From Deuterostichococcus epilithicus (Eukaryota; Chlorophyta; Trebouxiophyceae; Prasiolales; Stichococcaceae): a stretch of DNA of 64,000 nt. The first letter of the stretch is position 1. Every line of letters begins with the position of its first letter. Positions 24,901 through 37,800 of the stretch are shown here, piece after piece. The DNA lies in NCBI GenBank assembly GCA_033439295.1, contig JAVTLE010000017.1, positions 186,001 to 250,000 of the forward strand, given 5' to 3'. The notes under the pieces were generated by a model. It did not search any database. It saw only the letters and a program-made list of their open reading frames with translations, and was not told the DNA's origin. The position numbers and the translations under genes were made by a program.

Positions 24901-27900
24901 GTGAGTTGGGCCTCATCAGACGCCCTCGCCATAGACTGCTCCAGATGGCAGTCCAAACGGGTTGCCTGCAGGATATGTGCCGTTACCATGGCAGCGCTGC
25001 AAAGCTGCAGATATGGGTTGGCCCTCTCCAGATGCCTACCCTGTCTGCCTTCAAAAACAGAAAAGGTCGCCCAGCGGATCGAGGGCCATCAAGGCCTTGG
25101 AGAAAGCCAGTGGTGACGCTCGAGCTGCACTCCTGCCGGCACCGTACATGCCGCTGCCGGCTCCGTGAGTTGCGCAGCAATTTGGCAGCGGAAGGGCTTC
25201 GTTTCACACAGCCAGCTATCCCACCAAGAGCCATTGCAATGCATGCCAATAACAAACCTGGCGGTTGCTGCGACTGCGGGTTGCGCGGCTCGTTGTAGAG
25301 GTTCCACGAAAAGATCGCCGGATCATTCTTGTACAGGCCCCCAGTGTAGACGTTGCGCCGGTTGGCCAGCGTCCGCACATGGTTCATGTAGGTCTGCTTC
25401 ACCCGAGGGCTCGTCCAGAACTGGTCCTCGCTGACGCCCGCCCAACGCACATACTGCGCGCAGATGGATAATGCAAAACTGGACGGAGAATGAGCAAGGG
25501 CTGTGCGTGGTCGTTACAGCAGCAGCGCGGGTGGACAGCACCAGCAGGGCATGCGCTGCGGGGCGTGTGCCAGAACGTGCGTGATGCCCTCAGGCCCAGC
25601 CAGAGACATCCGGCGATGAGCCGCCGCCAACACCCGCCGCTAGACTAACCTGGCACCATGCTGCCACACATCCCTTGGCAAGAGAGGATGTCATGTGAAA
25701 TGCAGGAGCGCCGCCGCACCGCGCCCTTGTTGTCCGGGATCTGCCAATTGTCGATTATCGTGAGAACCGCCTGCAGCAGCAAAGTACACCACGGCGCTTG
25801 GGTGAGGTTGGTCAATGGCGCATGCGCCCTTGAAAAGGTGCGTGCAGTGCTGAGCCTGTTGCGCCCTACGGCGACTGCTTGTGGGGCTGTGAACCCTGTT
25901 CAGACTCATTGCATCGCCCAACCTCAAACCAACACAGCCATCCGCTCGGGCACTCAGCTCAGGGGCATTGTTCAGGAACTGCTCAATCCACATGTGACGG
26001 CGGCGCGCCTTGAGGTTGAAGCGCGCCGACTGAGCGAGCATGTAGTCCAGTGCCCGGAACACGGTCTCGTTGTAGCGCCCTGTGCCAGCAGGCGCAAAAA
26101 GACGAATAACATGATTTGGTCAAGATGCCGTCCCGTTGGATCGCCCTTCGAGAGGCGCAGTCAGCAAACACGACCCTCGCTGGCTGTCAGGCTGCAGCTC
26201 TGGCACGTGTACAACAGTGGCGGATCAGACTCGCATCTGGACGCTGCCTGCGTGTTGACATGGCGGCCCGACATTCCCTCTTTGCCGCGCTTGTTGTGCA
26301 CACGCAAACGAGACTGGTCGGTCCAGCAGATTGGCACGCGTGCAAGTCCTTCAGCAAAAGCGCCAGGGTTCTGACTCGTAGGGCAGACACGAATCAAAAT
26401 TTCAACAGATGCAGCAAACCTCCGTGTGCTTGCGTGGCCCTGGTTGCAGCACGAATTCCGAGCATTCGCCGCCAGCGACGAATGTTATTTTATCCCACAT
26501 GATGTTCGTCCCAGATGGAGTGACAACTGACAACAGGCACTTCGAAGGAATCTGACAGCACACCGGGCCCAGGCTGCAGCACGAAGCCAGAGTAGTCGCC
26601 TCCGGCAGCAAACACGCGGTAGACGCCGAGCCCAGCACCGTTGGCCTCTGTGAAGCGGCGCGTGACGGTGTCGTTTTGTGCTGCGAGGTAGGCGGGGGCG
26701 CCCGCGAGCGGCGGCGGCAACGGCAGGAAGGTGCCCGCCAGGATGAGCTCGTTGTACCTGCAGAGAGCACCACGAGGAGGGCATTCAGTCCCTTGACTGC
26801 ATGAATGGAGGCGGCAGTGGCGGCGGCGGCGGCATGAAGGTGCCTGCCTGGATATTCACTCTGTCCCTGCGACGTGGACAAGATTCAGCAATTACTGTCA
26901 TCCGACAGTACTGACGCATGTCTCCTGCTGGTTCAGTGCCGGAATCAAGTCGTTTGAGTCGCCGCTGCCTGCTTGCCTGCGTGCCGCATCATAGCAAGCC
27001 GGTATCAGGAGTGCAGCTGCAGCATGAGGGATGACACCACCCCTCGTCTATCTTTGAAGGAGTGAACTGGGCCTGCTGAGTCAAGCAGCTGCACCACCCC
27101 ATGCATATCAGCCTTGAGCGTTCAGAAATGGCGGCAGCACTGATCAGAGAGACCAGCGGCTTGAGAGCTTAACAAGCTGATGGGGTTCCATCACTCAAAA
27201 TACAGGCAACTATTCCCAGTGCACAGGAACTCGCAACATTGTCTCGTTGAGAGATTCATATGTGAAAGTTGTGTGATTAAAAACGCGCACGAGTTCCAGC
27301 CGGTGTACAGGAACTCGCGGCAGGCGTCATCCACGAAGCGGCAGCCGGATGCGCGGATGATGCTGGCACTGGCCGTCTGCAGCGCGACAGTCGAAGCGAT
27401 GCCTGCTGCAGGCGTCGAGGGCGCGACTCCGGCCAATGCGCCGCTCGGCGGCGCCTTGGGCAGATGAAACACGGTCGGCGCCGCAGTGGGTGCCGCTGTA
27501 GGGGCTTTCGTGGGAAGCTCAATCGGTGCTGCCGTGGGCGCCAGCGTCGGCGCCTTGGTATGCAATGCAGTGGGTGCCTGCGACCTGGTAGGATATGTAC
27601 CAATTCTCGGGAGAGGCGCCGCCGTCGGGAGCTTGATCGGCAGCGCCCTCAGCGGCGGCGCCTCTGCACCCGGCCGGAAACCGAACTCTGCATCAAGTAC
27701 AGCTGGAGTCTTACTGCCTTTACTCTGACATCTCAAGAAGCTGCCATGCAATAGCAACTCATTCGCAAATGCTGGAGCGGATTGGCGAAGCTTCCCACTT
27801 CAGAACAAGCATGGCATGGCCTCAGACCATACAGCCAGCTGGCCTGACCACCATCAGCTCTGCATGTGCAGGCTCACGGTGCCATGCCTCGAGAACTGAG

Positions 27901-28882
27901 CTTTGCAACTCGTCATTCCGTCTGGCGCCACATACAGAGCAGGACATTCGCTACCCACCTCCTGCTGCACCCCCGAAAGGCTCTAATGCCGGAGCTCCTG
28001 CCGCGGTCGGCGCCACAACTGGCGCAGCAGTCGGTGTGGTCGTGGGGCGGGCGGAGGGTGCCACCGTCTTGGCGGGCGGCAGCAGCGGCGCGTTTGGCAG
28101 CAAAGCCAGCACTGTGGCAGGGGGCGGCGCCCTCGGCCGCGGTGTCGGTGCCTTCGTTGGCTGCTGGATGGGCGCCGCCGTCAGGCCCCTTGACGGCTGC
28201 ATCAGCGGCTGTATCGGCGGAAAGCGCGGCACGAATGGGCTGTTGGGCGCTGCACCGGCGATTTCCAGCTCGGGAGCCGGGGCTTCTGCATCCGGCGCCG
28301 CAGGGTCACGGACCTGCTCTGGCAGGATGTTGCCCGGCGGCGGTGGCGGCGGGAAGGGCGGCGGCTGCAGTGGCGCCGGGACAGGCGGCGGAGGCGGGCT
28401 GGGGGGCAGGAGCCTCTTCACAGTTTGCAGCAGGCTGCGAGTACCGCCTGAGCTGCCGGTCAGAGTCTGAGCTGGAGGCCTGACCTCAAAGCGCTCGGCA
28501 GGCTTGTCCGGCTGCGGCGGCGGCGGTGCACCTGCACTCGGTGAGCAGACGCGTGGTGCTGCCGTTGGCACAATTCAAGCCAGGTTCCAGCCAATCACAA
28601 ACCGTCCTTTTCGCAGATCTGCTTCGAAGGCATGCATCGAACCTGCAAGATGCAGGGCAAGTACTCACCTGTGGGCTGGGCTGCCGCCAGCATCGAAGCC
28701 ACACCAATAGACCAGTTATCACGTCCCAGGCTGTCAGTGGCTCGCAGCTCGAGGCCGCTGTCATGCTTCTGCCTGCCGGCGCCTGACTGGCACGCAGGCG
28801 CTAGAAGCAAAGCAATTCGCAGCGATAGAGTGACGAGGCGTGACAAAAGTGTTGTCGTTTGGTGGCGGCAGCCTACCACCAT
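21913..28882 (-). CDS. Secreted endo-beta-1,4-mannanase, GH5 family, with Pro-rich linkers
   Basis: Exons 28669-28882, 27959-28531, 27291-27717, 26564-26757, 26009-26079, 25720-25770, 25258-25453, 24781-24854, 24467-24577, 24076-24154, 23417-23538, 23010-23068, 22674-22805 and 21913-22264 join in phase, about 880 aa. A signal-like segment (RIALLLAPACQS) is followed by PPPSPPPPPVPAP and PTAAPTAAP linkers typical of green-algal wall glycoproteins. The GH5 domain starts at FLYTGWNS; catalytic acid/base Glu lies in FSWNLYNEPR and nucleophile Glu in LVLEEFGK. HLWPDNW and FWEWTF fit the substrate cleft. A second PTAAP tail follows, with a likely one-base frameshift near 22095. Three introns need GC donors (26008, 24466, 23009). 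Exon start 27717 is the least certain. Expected reaction: internal cleavage of mannan in the cell wall. Confidence 0.88.
24137..24261. repeat. Copy of a mannanase exon start inside its upstream intron
   Basis: The exon start and acceptor at 24137-24157 recurs at 24241-24260, with about 20 bases identical. A similarly decayed copy of the next exon (true 23480-23538) lies near 23780-23840, encoding RLVPVF against RLVPLF. Confidence 0.85.
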
Positions 28883-30438
28883 GCTGACCAGGAGCCAGGT
28901 TTGCTATGCTCGCGCTGGCTGCGAACCTCGATGATCACACCGCTGCTTGGACCGACCACAGTGAAACGGCTGACACCTGGCTGGTCCAACACGCAAGGTC
29001 GGATGCTGGCAACTCGTCGCCAGAAGCATAGCATGGCGAGCGACCATACAGCGCGGACTGCGTCACGTTAACGAAAACCTGACGGCAGGCAGAGCAATAC
29101 GGAGGCGGAGCTGTCTGGCTCATATCTCTGCCAGCTCACAGGCCATTTCGTTGGCCAGGTGGATGGCCTCTGGCTGTTGGACCGGGGGCAAAAATTGGTG
29201 GCCTGTCTGGCGGCTGCCCATGCTTCACGGCATCTCGCAAACGCACCAACCTCTCCAAAGTAGTCTGGAGCCATTACTCAGAAAAGTATGCCGCCATCGC
29301 TGCAATTATCACCGGTCGGGGTCACTTCATTGCGTCATGTACTGCCACGGCCCCTTGTCGGTGGAGCCGATACTTCTCGGCTGTGTGGTATATAGTGCGT
29401 TCTTGAATAACGCTTCTGCACAGCAACGTCACGTGATGCGTCAGCACGAATTGTTGGCAGAATGGCCCTCCCACTCTCTGATCCGGCTAAATCATATCTC
29501 TCAGCAGCGTACCCGCCGCAGTTTCTAGGCTAGGCTGTGAGAAGATGGCCGCCAAAGGCAAGTCAAGATCCTAAGCCATCCACACCGCCAAAAATCGCTT
29601 ATGCAGTCATTCAGCCAGCTAGACAGTCATGCGAAATCCTGGCTGGCTTTTAGTTTGATCACCTTCGGTGGTTTTAACTTATGCACTCAAGTTTTCCGCT
29701 TGTTGTTATTAGAAAACATGCTGTATGGCAGGCTCGTGCGTGCTAATTCCCTATGTACGTACGTCTGCTGCAGCAGGCGCCAACTCAGCGCAATAAACCC
29801 GGGGCACGAGCCAATGGACAGTCCTGGATGCTATCAACGTGGGAAAGGTCATCACCTGTATCCTGCTCGCGGCGTGCATCTGGATGCATGGCGGCGTTCA
29901 CAACATGCGTCAGGTGACCGCCATCATCACACATCGTCCAATGTGCATCCTGCGCATAATGTGAATAATGTGCATCCTGCGCATAATGTGGTGACGGTGC
30001 ATCGATCACATGTGTTTGTCGCCTCTTGATTGGCCATGATGCACGGTTGCCCTCGTCTTTGTCTCCCTCTGATCACGCGGGTGGCGCCCTATGTACTACA
30101 GGTCCTCTACATCGGGCTTCAGGGCTCATATGTGAGTATCGACAGACATCCTCTATCACAGGCTGACCTGTACCGGTCTCCTGCGCTCCCAGCAGATGTT
30201 CTGACTCCCTGAATTTGAGGGGTGAACTGCCACCGATGCGACTTTTCCTGCGAGCTCGAGCTGCACTCGGTATGCAGCACGAGCAGGGCATGCCAAAGCT
30301 GGAAGCAAGCGGTCACACACGAACCCGCTCTCGAACAGCACCGATTGCCATGTGTAGATGCTGTGCTGATGACACCGATGCCCGCGCTCCACACGATTCC
30401 AGCACGAGCCTCACACGTGGTCAATGTCTCGTTCGCAG
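28883..30438. other. Divergent intergenic region between mannanase and the ICMT-like gene
   Basis: This should hold both promoters. It contains an AT-rich stretch (about 29400-29760) and a 27-bp-period direct repeat. A hydrophobic plus-strand open frame at 29601-29700 (WLAFSLITFGGFNLCTQVF) might be an upstream exon of the next gene, but no phase-compatible junction was established. Confidence 0.4.
29940..29990. repeat. Tandem direct repeat, two units
   Basis: A 24-bp unit beginning AATGTGCATCCTGCG occurs at 29940-29963 and again, identically, at 29967-29990. Confidence 0.9.
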
Positions 30439-31952
30439 ATGCTGTACTGGTTCTGGCACCAGCTGGCGGTAAGTTTGAACCAGGTAAAAGCACTTTGTTT
30501 TATAATGATTTGGTATGGTTGCGGTTTAAAAGATTTTTTTTTGGGTAAAGTTTAGGTGCCAGATTTCAAGCCTCTCATGGCGCCGGCGTCCGCTTTTACC
30601 GTCTGGGTGCTGGGCATTGGGATCGTGGGTGTCTGGTGAGCTGCTTGAGCTGCGACTGCTTCCATGCACCCAGAGAGCTCCGCACAGCCACAGAAAATAG
30701 TGCCAACGACCCCCCTTCGGCTTTGAAAGATTTTTTTCTTTCTGTTCTGTCCCGCAGGTACACATTCCCGGTCTTCTTGGCGTTTAGTAACCCGAACGAC
30801 ATTTCGCCTTGGTACGCAATCCTCTGCATCGCCGTCTACTCCACAGGTGCGGCAGCATCTGCTCTGTCTGTGCAGGCACTGAAACCCACCTTCGCAATGT
30901 TGCGGCACTGATGCGTGCACGCAAAACAAAAAAAACCACTGTAACGCCGCAATGCGCTATCTGCCTGCTGAAAACTCTGAAGCATTTGCGCAGCTTGCCT
31001 TGCACACCCGCACGTCTCCGAGCTCGGCGGCGATGCCTCGTCACGCACCGGCACGCAGCCGCCGGCAACCTCCTGAACTCTTGCACTCACTTCGAGACGG
31101 TTCTTCGCTGACACCGGCTCGTGCACCACCGACACAGGGAATTTCCTGAACATTGGCACCGATTGGTACAAGGCGGGGGCCAAAAAAGCGGGCGCAGGGC
31201 TGGTCACCACTGGGCCCTACATCTGGAGCATGCGCCCCAACTACCACGGCGACTGGTTGCGGTGTGTCGATGCATTCACTCACTGCTGCAATGACCGGAT
31301 ATTGTTGCTGTTCTATTGGCTGATCCCAAATTTGGAGTGTGCGCCCCAACTGCCCAGCAAAGGGCTGCGGTGTGCCAGCCTCTCTGCTGTCATCTCTCTT
31401 TGAGACCTGAGTAAAAGCATCGACACAGAGAAGCCTGCCGCCTGTGTGGCGCACATGCAGAGGTGCTCGCAGACCGCACTGTTAGCTGGTGCGGCCGCTA
31501 GCAGACCCGGGCAGAACATGAGTTGTTTGAAGCCGGTGCTGCCAGGCTCGCTCAGGCGAGCCCCGTCTGTCTGTGTGTTTAGACGGACATGCCAACGGGT
31601 CTGTCCGTCTAAACAGACGGACAGCAACTGTGATCCCATGCTCTGTCGAGCATCATGATGGCCCATCTGCGGTCTATCTCAACACATAATTTCATTGGCC
31701 CTTGACTTCAGGTACATCTCCTTCGCAATGGTGTCTGGGCGCGTCGTGGCCTTCTTGGTGCCGGCTATAGTAATTTTCTTCAACGTTGGCGCCATGCCAG
31801 AGCACATTCAGACCAGCGAGGCGCGCTACGGGAACGACTTCCTGGATTACGCCAAGAAGACGCCGACCATTGTGCCCGGCACCTGGCCGGCTGTGTCGCG
31901 CGCCACGGCGGACAAAGTTGGCGACGGCACGGCTGACAGGAAGTCGGACTGA
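30439..31952 (+). CDS. Small ICMT/phospholipid-methyltransferase-like membrane protein (187 aa)
   Basis: Exons 30439-30468, 30556-30635, 30758-30846, 31138-31261 and 31712-31952 total 564 nt, fully in phase, all GT donors. Predicted membrane segments include SAFTVWVLGIGIVGVWYTF, WYAILCIAVYSTGNF and VVAFLVPAIVIFFN. The C-terminal part has TTGPYIWSMRPNYHGDWL and SEARYGNDFLDYAKKTPTIV, the layout of isoprenylcysteine carboxyl methyltransferase, PEMT and DUF1295-type enzymes, where these segments bind S-adenosylmethionine or NADPH. Substrate cannot be inferred. The ATG at 30439 follows an AG, so it could instead be an internal exon with an unseen upstream start. A TGTAA motif lies 164 nt past the stop. 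Confidence 0.8.
31330..31378. repeat. Decayed copy of an exon 3' end plus its donor
   Basis: The true exon end at 31221-31269 reappears about 109 bp downstream in the intron. They share GCGCCCCAACT and, across the donor site, TGCGGTGTG. Confidence 0.85.
31576..31615. repeat. Perfect 14-bp inverted repeat (hairpin) in an intron
   Basis: TGTTTAGACGGACA at 31576-31589 pairs perfectly with 31602-31615 across a 12-nt loop. Flanking GTCTG/CAGAC runs extend the potential stem. Confidence 0.92.
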
Positions 31953-32115
31953 CGGCAGCGCAGCTCGCTGCAATTGTTTCTTGGCAGGATTGCACATTCT
32001 CTCATGAGGCAGCCCAAACGAAGCTGAGCATGGTGTGACCAGCAGACTTTGCCTATATGTGTGTGTGTGAGCAGGACTGCTGCAGGATTGTTGTGCCGAG
32101 TGTTGGTCGAGTAAA

Positions 32116-32120
32116 TGTAA
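32116..32120 (+). terminator. TGTAA polyadenylation motif for the ICMT-like gene
   Basis: TGTAA is the usual chlorophyte polyadenylation signal. This one lies 164 nt after the stop codon at 31952, on the same strand. Confidence 0.55.
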
Positions 32121-32951
32121 TCCTGAGTTTGATATATCTCCAGCCAATACTTCAGCCGCATCGGACCTGCTTTCATTTCAGCCGACCCATGACAGCTGCG
32201 TCGAAAGTATCGCCTCCCGCATCTGCTGGATTCATCGACCTGTGCCAAGCCTTGCCTTCAGCCAGTACAGTCACCACTCGAGGCCGCAGCAGTCTTGCCA
32301 GTCCTGGTTTGTCGTCCATTTCCCATACCCGAATTGCCACGATGAATACCGCCAAGAACCACTCTGGCGGATTCTGATGTCTGCGCGATGTAGGACACCT
32401 GATCTGCTTGCGTCTGCCGAGTCCCGCCCGCCAGCAGCCTGCCGCAGCAGCAAGGCAATGGCAAAACAGCAGGCAAGCGGCTGCTGTGCCGCCACAGCGA
32501 ACCTCTGCACTGGTGCCGAACCAAGCATGATCAGAGATGCAGACCTGCACGCAGCTGCCGCCGTGTCCACTCTGGCGCCTTGCTACGACGAGATCAGGGC
32601 CGCCAGAGCACCTGGCTTTCCATCCCGCGGCAGCCGTCCCTGCCTGCAACTATGGTACCTTCACAGCAGCAACGGAGGGTCGCCGGCACTGGATCTGAAC
32701 TGGCTCCTGGTGCGCGCATTTGGTGCTATCATTCAGGCACCCAGTGCCATAGGTCTGGATGTGCAGTCATGCTTCCTGGCTGCGACACGCCGAAGTCATC
32801 TCGTTTTGCGGGACAATCACCGTGCTTGAGGTGTCAGGTAGCCCGCAACATTTCCATTCATGTCATGTACGTCCGCATGTCCAGCCAGCCTCCCGATGCA
32901 GCAACTGAGTTAGCATTGACAGTCAGTGCGGCAGTTGTGTCATCGTTCCAG

Positions 32952-34857
32952 GCGACTGCCATGCCGGACAAGTGGGGCCGCCATGATGTGCACACAGCGG
33001 CCTGGCCGGCCCTGCAGCGAGCCTGCCCAGGCGCCAACCGCTGCCTAGACTGCAACGAGTCCTTTGCCGTCTTCAGACATGTGAGCGGTGCCTTTTAGAG
33101 TGCTCTATGCGTTTACACCAGTCATACTCTGCAGAACATGTTCGTGAATGAACGTTTGAGCGCACTGATATCGTAAGAAGTAATGACACCCTAACGTGTT
33201 ACGCCATGCTGCTGCAGACTGTGCCGACGACAGTGGCGACAGTGCCGCTGGCGGCGCTGCTCCTGCTGCGCATGGGCGTGCACTGCGACATCGTCCGGAG
33301 CGTGTTGCAGCACCGCTACGCCACGGAAGCTGGCGTGCTGTCTGTCGTGTTGCCGAGACGTTTTGGCTGTGCCGCCGCAGTGGCGTCAATGCCGCCCGGG
33401 CTGACTGCTTTTGGCAAGCAGCAGGCGGCCAGCGAGCAGGTGGCCAGCCTGCTGGCCACAGTCTGCATGTATGTAGTGCTAGTAAAGCAGCAGGCGGCCG
33501 CATCAGCAGCAGCCGATATTCAGGCTGCTAGCGGGCAGCAGGTGCCGCGGGACACAAAGAGGAAGCCCACCGAATGCAGCGCACCTGCAGCAGCCGGCGC
33601 TGCAGCGGGTGAGGCGCAAGTGGCTAAAGTCCCAACGGAGACGTCAACAGCGGCGACAGCAGCGCACCCCCAAGCTGCCGCGGCGCCAGTGCAGGCTGCA
33701 TCAGCGGCAGAGGCTGCGGCGGCGGCAGCCGCACAGGGAGTCCCGGCAGGGGCGGCGGCGGCGGCGGCAGCAGGCTGCCAGCGAGAGGTCCCGTACAGAT
33801 GGCGGTCGCATCAGTCTCCGGCGCCCCTGGTGGGCCAGGTCTCCAGGCTGCAGGTCCTGCGCACCCCTGCCCCCCTATGATCGTCTGTCTGTGATTATGT
33901 AGGCCGTTCCGCTGCCGCACGTCGTCCTGATCACAGTTCGGCCTCGCATTAGGAGCGTTCAAAGATCAGAGACTAGGTCGCGACATCACTCGTGCTGCTT
34001 GCAGCCTGTCAATAGATGGAGCCGCTGACAGGAGCAAAAGAGTGCCTTGCTGTAGCCTGAGTTGTTGTTGGTGACATATCTTGCTGCAGGCTGAAATGGT
34101 GGACGTGCAGCAACAGCTGTGGGGGCTGATGCACCAGCAGCAGCCGCTGCTGCTAGGCGGGGCGGCGACACCAGCAGCTGTGACAGGAGTCGATCTCGAC
34201 ATGTCAGCAGGCGCGCCAGCGGTGTTTGGCGAGCTCAACATCGGCGATCATGCAGCCGGCCGGCTGTCAGCGCCACCAGTACGGAGCCCCATTCTGCAGC
34301 TTCCGATTCCGCAGGAATACGTCTCGTGGCGTGCAAGACCACCCTGCACGACACAGCCTCCGGTGGCGGATATGATTGCACCTGCTGGCGGAAACGAGTG
34401 CGGCACTGTCCCATCGATTTCGCAACCGGCTGACAATGCCATGGCGGCAGAGCCTTGCCGGCAGCCGGAAGACGGGTCTGCGGCATCTTCTGCCCAGGGT
34501 AGCATCGTCCGCTGGGACTCAAAGGCTCTACTGCCAGCTTCGAGGAGGACTAACAGGCCAGCTGTGGGCACGGGGAACCATGGCGCGAAGGCGGCCAGTG
34601 CGGCGGCCGAGAATGCGGCGCTTAAACAGCAGGTAACTTCCTTACCTCCTTGCCTTGTTGTTTGCTGAGCTTGCACTGTTGCTTGTGAAATGCAGTGACA
34701 AGCTTAAGGGTAGTTGACTGATGCGCAAGAGTATTGAGTGTGGACAATGCTAACCACATGAAGCCTCTCTGCACAGCTGGCGGCAACCGAGGCGACGCTG
34801 CAGCTGGTGAAGCAGCAGCTGGCCGCCACTCGTGCCAAGGAGCCTGGAATGCGTTGA
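32952..34857 (+). CDS. Unknown protein with Ala/Gln-rich middle and C-terminal coiled coil
   Basis: Exons about 32952-33081, 33218-33838, 34090-34632 and 34777-34857 join in phase 0. The start is uncertain; an ATG is at 32961. The first exon has a Cys-pair motif (CPGANRCLDCNE). The second begins TTVATVPLAALLLLRMGVHC and passes into long Ala-rich low-complexity sequence. The third is Gln/Pro-rich (MVDVQQQLWGLMHQQQP). The last two join to form a short coiled coil (NAALKQQ, then LAATEATLQLVKQQLAATR) before the stop. The Gln-rich segment next to a coiled coil is common in regulatory proteins, but no family was recognised. Confidence 0.55.
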
Positions 34858-37800
34858 TGAAGCTGCCGAGTGTGCAGCAGAGCACATGAGGCCGAATGCG
34901 GTCGTCTGTTTGCAGTAAAGTGTTATGAGGTACGAGTGTGACTTCAGGACGTAGTCGTATGCATCAGGGATCAGGCCCCAGGTGCAGCAGAGGCTGTCAA
35001 TTGTTCTGCATGCCGAGCTAGAACTAACATGATGAGTGGCTCACAATGATTAGACAAACGATAGCTTGCTGCCACTCATCACCGGCCTCGCCTTGGTCTG
35101 AAGGACTGTCTGTCAGTTGACGCCTTTGTAGCATTGAATCTTCTCAATGCAGCCCGCCCTTCGTTGATATCTGCTTAGGCAATTGAGCTTAAGGTGCACG
35201 CCGCACCATCCAAGCACCTACGCCGCCGGGTGCGTGAAATAATGCAAGCCAACCAGGTACATGTGCATCATAGCGCTCAACAGCATCGGCAGGCATCTGT
35301 TGCACCGCATTCCACTGCGCAGCAGGTCTATTGGTGATGCACCACCCAGCAGCCATGACAACGTCAGCAGGTGGTGGCGGCTCCAGCACTACTACACAGA
35401 CGGCTGCGCCGAAGCAGCAGCAACAATTTGCGGCTTGAATATTTAATACCATCCTGAAGGCACGCGGCCCGCGCGGCGTGAACCAGCAATTGGCAGGGCA
35501 AGGACGCATGTCGAAATAGTCGCTGTGGTCAGCTTATTCTACCAGTACCACAGACATCATACGACAGCCGAGCAGCGCAGTGTAGCGGCGCCATTAGTAC
35601 TCCTCATCAGCAGCTTCGTGAATGGATGACGTTATCCGACAAGGCCTGAGATTGCAGCCAAGAAGGCGAAGCCTGCTGCCACCCCTGCGCATCCCGGCCA
35701 CACAAAATGTTCGGCTGCAATTCCGTTTTCATGCGCGATTGATATGCTTGGATCCCCCAGCAGCATACACAGCAACAAGTTCTCGATACAGCATAAGGAC
35801 CATCTGCAGACAGCAGGACAGTGTGCATACCCATCAAAGCTGTGCTGCTGCTACTGACGCCGCCACTGTGCAAGGCGCCGCTGGGAGCGGGGGCAGGGTC
35901 AGCAGGGGCAGCGGTAGGAGCGGGGGTGATGTTTGCGTTACACGTCCCGCCTGCCGGCACGGTGATCTGCAGGCCTGCAAATGCACAGGCAGCGGGGAAC
36001 AACCTGGTAGACCCTCAGCCGAAGCCTGATAACCTGGCATGGCAGCTGAGTGTTGCTGCCAGCACCTTGCTGGCAAAACCACTGCGTGTGCTGACAAGCT
36101 GCCTGTGTGGACAATTGTCATTCAAGAATGTCCGCTGAGCCTCCAAGCAAGGACATGGCTGCTGTGGCACACCAGGCTGGATGAGATTGACATCAGTAAT
36201 CTACAAGGCAATCAGTGGGAAAACTGATGTCAGCTCGTTACACTGTAAGACGCTTGCACAGTAGATGGACGGCTTCAACTTCAGTCAACTTGTCGTCGTG
36301 CAAACAGAAGACAGGCAGTACTACCTGAGGGTTTGCTGCTTCGAGAGCGGCTACGGACACGTTGCAGGCGGCAGCAAATGTGGCTAAGATCATCCTGCAA
36401 CGAGTGACAAGTGAGAAAGCCAGGTTTCTGATGGGATTTCACTGAACTGAAGTTCATGGCATGCGAAAAGTCATGCTGGGGCATTGCTGGCAGGCGCATT
36501 GCCAACTTGGAACACCTCGTGTTCGCCTCACACCCTTCGTTCATGCATCATGTACCATGTGTGTGCATCCGAGAATGACAGCTGCTGTTTCATGTTCAAC
36601 GTGTGAACCTTGGTCATGCACGTGCCCCAGTTCGCACAATTGAGATCGTCGTGTTCCCTGCTGCATTGCAGGGGGGCACACTCCTTCGTTCAGGAACGCA
36701 CATGTATTGCCGGTGAAAAGTGCAAATCATCATCATCACATGAGTGCACACAATGCCCACAGGATGCTGCAGCTCCAATGATGCACAGCAAACCAGACTG
36801 TGCTGCGACACACGAGTGCAATGCCCATGCATGGCCTGCACAGCCAGTGGAATGTGACTCGTGGAGTTGGCGGACACGCAGCAACAGAATACTTTCTCTC
36901 CAGGTGGTGGTGCTGCTGCTCACCTGAGCCGGCATAATTTGTTGGGCACGCTCCACCAGCCGGGACATTGATCTGTTGGCCTGCAAAGCTTCACATGCAT
37001 CTCGACTTGCCACACACAAGGCAAGCGCCCGGTCAGCAATGATGCATGCTGTTTGACTTGTAAGTGCGTGGACGATCTGTGAATAGCAGCGAATGGCACA
37101 TGGCCACACATGGCATACTGGGTGTCTTTTGCAGTGAGTTGCACCATGCGCTTCTGGGCAGTGCATCTCGTCGTCAAGACACGAAGCTGGCGTTGGTGAT
37201 CTGCAGACACAGGTGCCTGGGCTTGTAAGGAGCTCGCTATTCAGGGTTTGACACGGTTGCAGTGGCGTGTTGAGTGCAAGCAATCAGACGATGATGACAT
37301 TGTCGTACCAAATCAGCAGCACATGCCGTCCTTGTGACGAGTGCGGTACCGGCCCCCTGGTGCTGCTGTATGCAGACTGGGCTCACACACTGCAAAAGGT
37401 GCGAGTCAGCAAGGCACTCGAGCACACCTGTGGGTTGGCAGCCTGCAGCTGCGGCAGCGTGACAATGCACCGCGTCGCAATGATGCTCAGAGTGTCCTGC
37501 GTCTCTCAACAAAATCGCGTTCAGATGAGCCTCACCAGCAGAATGTCCGCAGCCTCACGATCGATCGATGCTCACTGCACCGACTCCATGCTTGCCGAGC
37601 CGGTCATGCATGCAACGCTTGTATTGCGCCTGAGTGGAACCATGACAATGCTCTCAGTCGCACCCCTTGGGAGACGGTCTCAACGCCTGCAGCAGCACGC
37701 AGCGGAGGGGGGCTGTCAGCAGGAATCTGTGTCTCGACCGCCTGCTACGTGGAGACTTTACATTGCATGTGGACCCGCAGAAGCTGGAGCTGTGCCACAG

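Noticed and set aside
32242-32829. 195-codon open frame on the plus strand
   Set aside because: It has no splice sites, family motif or coherent composition.
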